A program made the position numbers and the translations under genes. Positions 26,408-37,837 of a stretch of 64,000 bases of DNA are shown here, piece by piece; the first letter of the stretch is position 1, and each line of letters begins with the position of its first letter. Origin of the DNA: Wuchereria bancrofti (taxonomy: Eukaryota > Nematoda > Chromadorea > Rhabditida > Onchocercidae); assembly GCA_005281725.1 (NCBI GenBank), contig SSBO01000009.1:1360127-1424126 (forward strand), read 5' to 3'. The notes beneath the pieces were generated by a model that had not been told where the DNA came from, ran no database searches, and saw nothing but the letters and a program-made list of their open reading frames with translations.

Positions 26408-29400
26408 TTAAGGCGATTGAGAAACAGGACTTAATCGTTGACGTTGCAAAGCTTCATCTTCAAGACGCCTTGCATTATTTCGTGGTGGTATTGGTGGGGC
26501 CAGATGTGGAACTGAAAACTATCTCATGCTTTATATTATGTGAAAATTTTCTCACAAAAATGGAGAAACTCCATAAAAATGTATGTCCGTAACTGATATT
26601 TTTGATAACATTTCATTCATTAGATACTGCATTCATAGCAAATATCTGTACAAACCCTTAAATAAACAAGATATTAGATTTAAATAGATCATGTTTTCTA
26701 GTTAAAAAAAAGTTGGGTGTAAATAGGGACGATAATGCAATTTCATGAAAATAAAGTTGCACCGGAATCTACAGAAGTCGGTGGAGCATGATCTTGCAGT
26801 CCTTGATCGGCACTCGAAAAACTACGATAAGAACTTCCTGCAGTACTTATTCCACTTTCAGCAGGGGTAGGTGGAAAAGTGAGATCCAGCGTGTACGGTC
26901 GTTGTGGCCGGTATCCTACGGCTGCTCCAGGTAAGGTTGGTGCCTGTATTTCGGGTGGACACTCATATCCAACTTGTGCACTGTAATATTTATTTAATTT
27001 GGTCAAATATTAAAAAGGGGAAGTTTGTGAATGCAAATTCGATAAATTGTGTCCTTCTCAGACAGGGAATTCTATTTTTGCACTTTCCACCACTTTGTAA
27101 ATTACTTTGTTTCCACAAAAATCAGAAGAAATGGAATTTTTTTGGATTTTCTAAAATAGATTCCAAAAGTATCTAAAAACCTCACCTTTCAGAAATATAA
27201 TGAATGGCATCACCAGGAACAAAACTTTCTTTCTGGTCGTTACAATGATCAAGAAACGGCGGAGATATACTTAACTATAAAAAAGTAGCATTTGATTTCC
27301 AATTTGATACATCATCATGACTTAATTTTAACTCAAGAAGAGCTATCATAACATATTTTAATTCTTTATCGATAATGGCAATTTTAAAATAATCCTATTT
27401 AAATTTCGAACAGCGAAGCTCAGATTGCACAATTTCACTTCAATAATACTGAGATTGCGGTATTAATTTCTGTGATATCAGTGTATTTTAGTAAAAAATA
27501 TACTAGATTTTGTTCAGTTGTCGACATAGGTATATATGAATTGCTAACATTTATTGTTGTACCACGCAATGACCGATCGATGAAAAATGATGAGTCGTCA
27601 CAGAATGAAGCTAAAAAAACCTCACTTCCTTTCAGGCATACTTGGAAAAATTAGTCTCTTTCAAAATGCATAGTCAATGTTGTATATTTTTAATCTGTGC
27701 AAAGTATTATACAGAAATGTTTGAGAAAAAAGAAAAATATCGAGGGAGTATAAATCGAAAACAAACCACTTTCACTGTTAAGTGAATTGACCGAACGCTT
27801 TGTAGCATCCATATCTAAGCCACCTTCAACAGGACTATCCAAGGTTACTGAAAAATGATGTTTTATATATGAATAAAGAGATAAATTTTCTAAGAATAAA
27901 AAAAAGATTAAACTTTTTAAAGCTGATTAAACTTGTTATTGAGATTACAAAAAGGGAACTTATAACGTTTCGACAAGCATCCTACAAACTCACTAAAAAA
28001 TAACTGCAAGTGACATTTTGGAAAATAATAGCAACCACCAAAATTTAATCTGATATCCGATCCTCAAAAATGAGTGGTAGATATAGAGCATCTCATTACC
28101 GATGAATTCTAGTAAATTTGATCCAATGAATGAACCATTTATTTTAAAAAAATTACGAATTAATTGAAATTTTTACCTTTTGCCACAAATTAATTTAAAT
28201 AAAACAAAACTTACTTTGTGTCACGGTACTGCATGAAACTTTCATTTCATTAGGTGGTTTGTATGAAAGATTTTCGATTGTACTCAAACCATTATTACTA
28301 AGCCGACCATCATATGAAGTAGAGAAAGGACTTTTTGAGGAACGCTGCGGAGTTGCACTGAAAGAAGTGATTTATGAGACAAAGTGGAAAACAAAACAAA
28401 AAAAAAAAAAAAGGAGCGCTTTTGTTGATTATTTAAGGTTATCTCATAGGAGATATCCACGATACTCACTTCTAAGCTATTTTAACCCATTCTTGACTAC
28501 AAAAATTCAAACTATTTTAATTTACCCATGATTATTTTGCGAATTATTCAGAATTAGGACAAAACTCACTTGACAAAAACTCGAGATGTAGATGTCGATG
28601 CTCGACCACGTGGTGGGAAATTTTTTGGCAGAATATATAACGGATTTCCCATCATTCCTGGATCTGATGCTTCCGATAATTTTTCATATGGTGCTCGTTT
28701 CGTTGAGTACAATTCATCGCTCGAACAATAAACCGATACTGGACTACTGCTCACCGGATATACAGCACTGGTTTGCGATGGAGTTGCACTAATTCGCCGC
28801 TCGCCAGATTTTATAAATGTTCTGTAACAACAGATCAGATATTACAGGTGACTAGTAGAATCACTCAAAATTTCGAGTTTTATGAAAAAAGTCCAACATC
28901 GGCGACTAGATTTATTTTGAAATTAAAGTGGAAATTTACTTCGAATTCTCGGTCAAGTCATATTTATTGCTTTCTGTACCAGTGGAATACTTTTTCTTCC
29001 TGAAACAGAAAAAATTTCCATATGGATTACTAAGAGAATGGTGTTATTAAAATATACTTCAATCCTTCCATCTCTTCCACTTGACTTCCCATAAAATTGC
29101 AGTGAATAGTACTAACTAAATCAAACTAGAAAAAGGAAAGTAGAAAAAACAACATGAAATCCAACACTGTCCCAATCAGATCAAATCAAAGATCAAACAT
29201 GCACGAACATACCCCGATAACCAGAAAAACTATCCAATATGTTGCTACCTCACGAGACAACTACAAAAATAAGTCTTTTTTTTTTTAAAAATAATCAAAG
29301 TAAAAAAAAAAAAAAACTTACTTCCCAGCTTTTGATGGTGACGGCTTCGTTGGACTTTTTATTCTAGTATGCTTTGATGGCGTTATATTCTGCAACCAAT

Positions 29401-32400
29401 TCAGGAATTATGGTTCTTATAACTACATACAATTCGTTAGAAAATTATTTCTTATGAAGCTATGGAGATGATTCACTTCTATTATAGGAAGAGTAGTAGT
29501 GAAGAGACAAGTTATGTTTACAGTACATAATGATTTGCACTTAGATCACCTACAAGGATCAGATCTACGAACTAAAAAAAAAAAAAATTCATTTAATACA
29601 TATGCTCAAATCCCTAACTAAGCTTTCTTTTCAACTGTTCATAATTACTTTCAAAATTGCGGACGATCCGATTGTGGATGGACCCAAAGGTGATCGTGCA
29701 ATCAGTGATTTCGGCAATGTTCCAGCAACTCGCCCTACAAAAGCAGAAACGATGAATGAATGAAACTTTAATGAAACTAAAGCCTATAGTACTTCGTGCA
29801 TCAAACAGTACATCAAGAAATTTTTCGGTATTTTAAGAATAAAAATATACCAGTCTAATTAGATGTCGTTTCAGGTAATCAGTATGATTAGTGAGGAATA
29901 ATCCATACTTTCCCTTATTCATGGGTATAAAGATTTTAAAACTATAAAGCTAAAACACTTAGAGCCATGGTAAATATACGTAGCGTAGGTAATTCACAGA
30001 ATAGTAATCTATGTTACTACTGCACACTAAAATCGGTAAATCCCTTCATAAGTCAAAAATGTAGCATACCACTTCGATCCTTAGTATCACGCTTGAAAAT
30101 GCTACGAAAGAATCCTCGATCTTCTTCTTTGCTTAATTTTGATCGTGCTCGCTCATCAGCTGTGGAACTAGATCTAAAAACCTCCTTTTGTTAATTTATT
30201 CAAAGAAATGATACAAGTTTACTTTTGTATCATTATACTCTCCCAGAAAGAGATGTGGTATTCTACGGCACCACAAAATTACAATGCGAATGGTAAAATG
30301 ATAAACCTGTGTTGAAAATAGGAAGATTTCCATATGAACAAAGTATTCTCTTTATTCTTTCTCTTTTCCTTCCTCAATTACCGACTTGTTCAGATAGTTT
30401 ATATAAAGTTTCAAATGTAGTTAAATTCCAATTGTGGCTGCATGGAAAGTCCACTCAAAATTCAAAAAAAAAAAAAAAATGGAAAAGGAAAACGATATAC
30501 TTGACATGATGATCGGCAGCCAAATTCTTCATTGATGGTGGTAACTGCACGACACGTCGTGGTGTTGCCAAATGATCTAAGAAAGTTTTTGTTTGCTGGT
30601 GAGCAGTAGTTTCAAGAAGAGTTTCCAGATCTGTAATATGAATATGAAAGAATCTCTTTCAATGGTAAGGAATACTAAATGCATATATTGAAAAATTTTA
30701 TGAGACTTTTATGAATACACTAAACAGCACAACTTTAGCTTCACAATCGAAATTGCTGTAATCCAATTTCACAGAAATAATATTTAATAGCAATTCTTCG
30801 TTGATGGTGGTAACTGCACGACACGTCGTGTGTTGCCAAATGATCTGAGAAAGTTTTTGTTTGCTGGTGAGAAGTCCACCAACAATAACAAATTGAAAAA
30901 ATGAATAAGGAAGTAGGAAAAAATATTCAACATGCGTCCAACTTTTTCCAGAAACTGTAATATCAAAGTGTATGTGCAAGCAAGCAACGAAGTTACAGTT
31001 AACCAACCTTTATCATTTATTACTTCTACACATCGCTCGTCTACCTCTTCCTCAGCACTGGTACGAGTCGATTCACGCTTTACCTTACACGCATTGACAC
31101 GTTTCAACTTGGGACTTGCGTTATGAACTGGTATACGATAAAGTTTTAACAGATCCGGCGTACTCTTCGATGGTACTCGTTGCTGCACCGGGGAGGATTC
31201 AACACAATCAAAATTCTCATTTTTCAGTGTAAATTTTTTTGGGATGCGCGGAAGTGTGGCAAATCCTAAACAGGTATCGTCGACACGCTTAGTGTTGGAC
31301 ACAAGAGATAACTGATCCGTTGAACCGTTTATCCTGATATCGTTCAATGCTGTTCCTGTTCCAACATCTCTATTAAGAGCTAAAAATACAAATTCACAAA
31401 TACCAAACACAATTTGCAACATCACATATAGCAATTAGTAAATCTTTGATATGCCTATTAAATGAACATCCGTTAATGAACATTTTTAACGCCTTACCAA
31501 CGCCATCACTGGGAACTAGCATCATTCACAGCAAACACAGTAACAGGAAAAAATGTTGTGATATTTACCGTATAAAATCTTATGCAACTTGAATCCAATA
31601 CGAAACAACAACATCGCATCAATATTTCACAACAAAAAACAGTCAGTGGAACAAAAAAGTTATTGAATTGGTATTAACTTTACACTGAAACATAAAATAG
31701 TATTCGAAATACTGTTTTAATAAAAAATGCGAACTAAACACTTACATTCGATCATTTGCATATTCTTCGTTAATGAAATCTCGGTCTTGAGGTCTAAAAA
31801 TTTACTAAATTTTCGCATTCCATATATGATATTTCTGGTAGTGAAATAGTTATTATACTCGCTCAGCATAACAAGCAACTTTTAATAAAAAAAGAAAAAA
31901 TGTCTGCATAGAAGACGAAACAATATAAGAACTTCACTGCTACTTATATTGCATCTCAATTTGCATTGCTTTTCTTAAATGATAATCAACATAACTATTA
32001 ATAAATAGAAATGATATACAATCTATTCGAAAATTAAAAAAGTTATAACAAAAATTATACCATATGGTTTAGAAATATCCTCGCACTTCAAATGTTGTCG
32101 CCTTTTTGGTGGTTGTGGTTTTTCCTTCGGCGGCCTTTCTGAGAGTGTCTGTTGCAATTCGAAAATCATTGTCTTAAGTTTCAGTTCCCTTTCACCTTTT
32201 TTTAAGCTGCAAAAAAAATGATTAATGAAAATCAACGGACTAGGAAATATTCCTCCACTCAAAAAAAAAAAAAATTTCGAGAGTTACTTTTCTTCACGTT
32301 TCTGTAATTCTTCCGCTTTTCGGGCCATTTCGCTTGCAATTGATGATATTTCTTCCATCATACTTTTCCGTAACGTGTTCAAACTGTTTTCCAAAAACTA

Positions 32401-35400
32401 AGATTTGAGAAAATATAGACATCAGTTTCTCTAGGACCAAATAATCATAAAACTAGGTGATTCTGAGAACAGTATAAATTTCAAGATTACCAAACAAGCT
32501 CACAATGCAAGTTCTCATCAAATGGATTAAAAGAACAGCATACCATTCTATTTAATCCATTTGATGTCATTACCATGACTAGCTGAAAATTGATCTAAAA
32601 CAACTAGAATTTCATTGAAAACTACATCTGCAATATTTCACAGAATTTTCAAAAGATTCTACCGTCTGATCATGTGGATCCGTTGTTCGGAATTTAACAC
32701 CAAATTTCTCCAGTTCAACAATTAACTCTTTGAATGTTGGCCTCTGCAGTGGGTCGTCACGCCAACAACTTTCAATTATTAGTCTCAAGTCTGGTGGGCA
32801 CGAAGAAGGGATTTTTTGTTTTACAAAAGTCCCAATCTATAAATATTTCACCAGCTGTTCACATATATGTTTGTTAATTGCATGATGTATCATCAATAAC
32901 AAATAGATCAACATGGAGGACAAACTAAACCTGTAGTTGCACAGCTCCAGGACCCAAACCTTCGAACGGTGTTGCACCCGTCAACACCTCCCAAAGAACG
33001 AGCCCAAAACTCCAAACATCCATTGCTTTGGAGCATTTACGATCACGGATAACCTCTGGTGCGAGATACGGTACTGTACCCACAACGCTCATTCTGAAAA
33101 ACTTAACTGTTTAAGAATGTTTAAATACAATCTTTTCGCATCTCACGCAGAGTAAATTGATTCAACATTCCACAAAGGAAGTGATCAGTAAATCGTTTGA
33201 TCTTCTTTCATAAATTTTGAATAAGACTACCTGCAGTCAGCAACTCTCAACTTTTTCGACAAGCCAAGATCAGCGATTTTTAATGTAAGACAATTTAGCG
33301 CTGAACCACCACATTTTTGGCATACACCATTCTTGGCTTGTAATGAATGAGCCAACTGCTCATCGGTATTTGCTTCCACATTCAACAAACAGTCACACAC
33401 TTTTTCTTTGATCAGAACTGAAATTCAACATTTTCATTTGGGAAAGGGAAATGAAGAAATTTTTGTATTCAAATAATATTGTAGAAAAAAGTGCAAAATG
33501 ACAGTTCATAAGATGAAACATGAGTTAAGCCATATTCTAGTCCATGCTGAATTACAGGAATTTTTTACTTAATCGAGAAAGTTATTCACATCGTACTAAA
33601 ATAAATACATTTAAAATATAACCTAAAATACAATATAACATACTAAATCTTGCTAGTCCATAGGAAACACTATAATGATACCAAGTGTGACACTAACTAT
33701 ATTTAACAAACAGTCGCAATTTTTTTTACTAATTATGTTATCTCAATAAACAGAAAGGAAAACCAAAGAATTTAAAATTTTGGAAAATATTTTCTAATCC
33801 AAAAAAAGAAATTTTAATTAAACTAAATCCAAAAAAAAAATATTATTCTAGCTGAGTCGTTTCCGGAAGTTCTTATTTTCAATTTTCAACTACTATGACT
33901 AAAGCAAGAAAAATTTCTAATAAAATAAAACAGAAACAATTACCATTAGCCGCTTTCAAATCCCTATGAAGAACATTCAAACTATGCAAATAGCTCATTC
34001 CACGAGCAACTTGAATACCCCAATTACTTATGATCTCTTCGGAGAGTGATATGTTCTTCTTACTAGAACATATTTTTGCCAGTGAATCTAAAATAATACA
34101 CTATAAAAATCGTAGTAGGTCATTTCTGAAAGTTAAGTTATCGAATAAAGTACTGAGATTTACCAAAATTTCATGAGTATAGTAATGAATCTAAATTTAT
34201 AGCTAACCTCTACAAAGCTCGAGAACTAAGGCAGGTTCATCGCCAACAATAACACCATACATTTCAACAATATTTCCATGATCTAACATTTGAAAAATAC
34301 TAGCCTCTTCACGAACTGCTGAAATATTTAGATTAGGATTAAATATACCAGCCCAAACAGGTTTTACACTGTTTACTCTAAAAGTAAAACTTTCTTGCTA
34401 TCATGAACCTCATTTCCTCTCGCCTTCGTAATTAAAAATCTATACCACAAAGCTCTTCACGATGCAATGAAGCGCAAAATTCATCCCAAACAACACATTC
34501 ATTAATCGGCTATCAGCAATGCTAACTAATTATTTCGAAGGTAATTTATTACTTTTTTATTCTTTCATTCTGAGTTCTTGAATTTAATATATTAATATAA
34601 ACATTTTGCTTCTGCAAAATTCAATGTAGTTTCCAAACTTAACTTGATAATACTCACCTTCCAATATTTCTTTCTTGCTAAATTTTGAATGTGGAATTTT
34701 CACAGCTACTTCCTGCAGAAAAAGTGTTCGAAATGGATGTTTTAACAGACCATCATATTTACGCATTCGAAAAATATTTTTTAAAACAGATCATTCAAGA
34801 TGATACAGTCAATATGATAAAATTTTTTAAGCATAAAACTCATACTGAATGAAGCATGATATCAGAGAGTTTATAGATCAAAGTACAATCTTAAACCTTC
34901 AGTACCAGTAACTCAGTGAAACTGATGTATTTAACGTTCAACTTAAATTCATGGATGATATTTCCTTAACTTTAAATTTGTGTCAAATGATAAGATCTCT
35001 ATCAATTATATGGTGAGAAAAAAAGATTAATAACGATGCGTTGTTTTCTTCTTATCCTCTTTATCTTAGAAAAAGAAATTCGATATAATTAACATAAAAA
35101 TTCTTACTCGTTTTTTATAAATTGCTGATTTGACAACTGAAAAGCCGCCGGCTCCTAACAAACCAGTAAACTGAATATCGTTTGGATCGATTTCCTTCGC
35201 CAAACCCTTAGCTAATTGCACATGATTTTGTGGGAAAAATCCTTTCTTCCCACTGCCATCCAATTTTTCTCCATACCACCAACCTTCTTCTCTGAATAAT
35301 AAAAATAAGTTCAATTTCCCATTCCAATTTCCTATTTCCCAACTACTTGATGTCAATAACATTACTCATCAATTGCTCCATTCAAAATGTTTAAGCTAAA

Positions 35401-36890
35401 CCACGAATATCATCAAGTCTTTGACAAAACAAGAATTTGCATATTGCCTGAAGTCAGATTTCCAAAATCATAAGTTATTCAGTACAGTGACAAATAGTTA
35501 TACCATTTAATCTTTTCCATCAGCCTGCATTATCAGTAACTAAGATAAAACTTGATGCTACTATCGAATAAAAGACAAAAAACCCTAGCTCATCTCATAA
35601 ATATGCCATGCCCTAACCCATCTCGACGTATCACTTTGATCGTTGCTCCACGCTTCAATTTCAATTCATCCTTCCTTTTTGGAGTGTAATCATAATTTGA
35701 TTCAACTACAAGTGGCTTCTGTGGTTTCATATCATCATGACGAAACCGAACATCATCTGCAATGATTCTTCCATAGTACTAACTCATTTCAAAATTACTC
35801 ATTGTTCATATCATTACCTTATTAATAGTAAGTAAATTCAACAGCAAAAGAAAACTGCAACTACATATTTTTAAAATTTGCATCAAGTGAATTTAAAGTA
35901 AAGGCAACAATAACATTTTTTCATAAAAAATGTTAAACATAATTACTGTAAAAAGAAAGTTAAAACTGGTTTGCAGAAAATAACACTAACTGTTATCATT
36001 ATCGACACTAGCAAATATGTCAGCGACAGAACGTGATTTCCTTTTCGGCTGAGAAAATATTTCCGGCCGATCAGGAACATTATCGGTCAGTGATTCAATA
36101 GTACATGCACGCGAAGTTGATGGATGGTTGACAAATGTCTTCGGCAATAAAGCCTTCTAGAAGTTGGAATCTATATGGTAAAGTTGTTGTTTTGGGGCGA
36201 TAAAGCAAGAAAAAATAAGCAATCAATAAAAAAGACCAGGGAATGTTTGCAAAATAATCATCAGAGCAAAGAGATATTTCAGGCAAATACTTTCCAATCA
36301 GAACTTTTTTTGGCTTACAAAAAATCATTTCGTGCCTTTGAAAAATAAATAAAGGATGAAATTTAAGAAGCCATACTTTGGAAATCGAAAGCCTAATTAT
36401 ATTAAAAACTTCTTTCTCCTTCTTAAAACTTTTGTTACAGATGGTTATCATCTATTTTTAAAAATATAAGCGGATATTCAGAAATAAAAAACGACTAAAA
36501 TCTCTTCGACTATTTACCTACTTTTAAGCCAACCTATTAGTGGGAGGACGGAAAAAGAGCTAACATATCAAGCTTTTATGTTTAAGTTTCCACGTAATGG
36601 CACACAAAAAACCATCAAAAAAATCTACTGAAAAACGTAAATTTGCCATAAATGGAAAAACCAAGAGCACAGTAAAACAATTAGTTATTGAAAAATTCTT
36701 TAAAAATGAAAATTAATGCGTAAATGCGTAAAAATCCTACGTAAAAACCTTAAATAAAAAATGAAAAGAAAAAAAATACCTGCAAATGGATGCTGCTTGG
36801 TGCATGTGCCGTTCCACTTGAAGTACCTATAATCATTGGCTGAAGGGGGCGAAAAAGTGTTGGTGCAACTGGTGTTTCTGGTGATTCCAT
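26408..36890 (-). CDS. mlk-1: Mixed-lineage protein kinase (SH3, kinase, coiled coil, degenerate CRIB)
   Basis: Exons 5' to 3' (-): 36780-36890, 35991-36156, 35618-35756, 35108-35291, 34658-34712, 34208-34318, 33944-34087, 33231-33417, 32931-33093, 32663-32836, 32288-32397, 32061-32206, 31746-31793, 31008-31379, 30501-30630, 30070-30173, 29649-29734, 29322-29389, 28940-28999, 28570-28821, 28215-28357, 27767-27847, (27563-27610, 27439-27469, less sure), 27186-27269, 26763-26980, 26408-26511; about 1170 residues. SH3 at about 107-165 (NYDYTP, EGWWYGE). Kinase at about 175-466: LGAGGF loop, VAVK (Lys about 205), HRDLKAAN, DLG instead of DFG, GTVPYLAPEV, DVWSFG. Then a Leu/Lys-rich coiled coil, a decayed CRIB (ISKPYD) and a long Ser/Pro-rich tail with PPIPPRN. 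MLKs are MAP3Ks that activate JNK/p38 pathways. The ATG lies 11 bases after TTGTTACAG, suggesting trans-splicing. Confidence 0.9.
30791..30872 (-). pseudogene. Frameshifted partial duplicate of an MLK exon inside the neighbouring intron
   Basis: About 80 bp at 30791-30872 repeat the central part of the MLK exon 30501-30630 (matching 30522-30604) in the same orientation, about 270 bp away. I count two substitutions and one deleted G. The deletion sits in the codons for TPRRVV and breaks the frame. The copy has no complete splice-site pair of its own, so it looks like a recent dead duplicate. Confidence 0.8.
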
Positions 36891-36907
36891 TTTTTCTCGT
36901 TCTGTAA
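36891..36907 (-). promoter_or_regulatory. Putative trans-splice acceptor of the MLK gene
   Basis: On the - strand, TTGTTACAG ends at 36902 and is followed by an 11-base leader and the ATG at 36890. No in-phase upstream coding exon was found, so the acceptor is best read as a spliced-leader site. Confidence 0.45.
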
Positions 36908-37825
36908 CAAAGCAGGAAAAAAAACAAGTAAACCTAACTTTATATCGTGACAAAATAAATTAACGAAATATAATATGTCAATGTCGTTAAGAACATTAAC
37001 ATGAATTCACATTACATTATGTCTACGAAAGCTTCATCCTTTCTCCGGAACCCTCTCAAGTGTACAAATATTTTCTGTCGATTTTATTCCAAAGTTTTGC
37101 GAATGGATAATAAGATAAAGTACTAAGTATACAATTTATGCTGGATTTAGAAATTTAGCTAGATTTGAAAACTAGTCCGATTGGGTTAGACAAGAATTTA
37201 CAAAGTGGTATACTTAGACAAAAGTATTTGCTTAGAAGTATTTGTATAGAATGAATGGGAATGTTTATATCTACTCTTTATTCCAATCATCTTGTTAACA
37301 TACATATACAAACAAACGTCAATTCTTCACGTATATACGTGATACTTTCATTTTAAGTTGAAAATTTTCAACAAAAACAAGAAATAAAATAACTGTAAAA
37401 TTTTGTAATATCGAAAGGAAAGCTTCCCGCAGTGCCCGCAATCTCAGAGGAACAACAACTTGGTCAATCCAAATGGCTGTCAGTAACGGAGAAAGGAGCT
37501 GTCCGGTAGAAGCAATATTGATCTCAGCCATATCGTTGACGATTTCTCGTTTTAGAACTCTAAAATGGAACATGAAGCACAATAATCAATCGTACGTGGG
37601 CAAATTAGTTCGATTGGGAATGTGGTCCGGGTAGGGTTAGGCTTGGTCCCACGGGGGAGAAATTAGATTGGTAGATGAGGAATAGGAGTGTCAAGTTATA
37701 CTATACTTTTGCTAGAGATAGCTCATGCTGAGGAACACAGTGCAGAAATTATCGAATTATCTAGTTGATACGATCATTGATATTGCGTATCATTAATTTT
37801 CATACTTTCTTTAATTTCACTTTGA
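36908..37825. other. Divergent intergenic region between MLK and AP-1 sigma
   Basis: The two genes are transcribed away from each other from this roughly 0.9 kb segment, so it should contain both promoters. No TATA box or other named element stands out from the AT-rich background. It also contains a small - strand open frame, listed separately. Confidence 0.5.
37319..37531 (-). CDS. Possible small open frame with trans-splice-like acceptor
   Basis: A - strand open frame of 70 codons starts at the ATG at 37531 (MAEINIASTGQLLSP) and ends at 37319. CCATTTTAG ends 28 bases upstream of the ATG, as at other trans-spliced starts here. The first 43 residues look protein-like and hydrophobic (RLRALREAFL). 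The remainder is AT-rich and may be intron, since a GTTATT donor could follow the first 46 codons. I recognise no family and found no second exon. It could equally be antisense noise in the shared promoter region. Confidence 0.2.
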   Translation of the reverse strand: MAEINIASTGQLLSPLLTAIWIDQVVVPLRLRALREAFLSILQNFTVILFLVFVENFQLKMKVSRIYVKN

Positions 37826-37837
37826 AAGTTTAGCGAA
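37826..37837 (+). promoter_or_regulatory. Putative trans-splice acceptor of aps-1
   Basis: AAAGTTTAG ends at 37833, four bases before the ATG at 37838. Such a short leader is typical of spliced-leader trans-splicing in nematodes. Confidence 0.5.

Noticed and set aside
30784..31434. A single 216-codon - strand frame
   Set aside because: It fuses the true MLK exon 31008-31379 with intron sequence and with the duplicated exon remnant. Splice sites and phase show the real exon ends at 31008.
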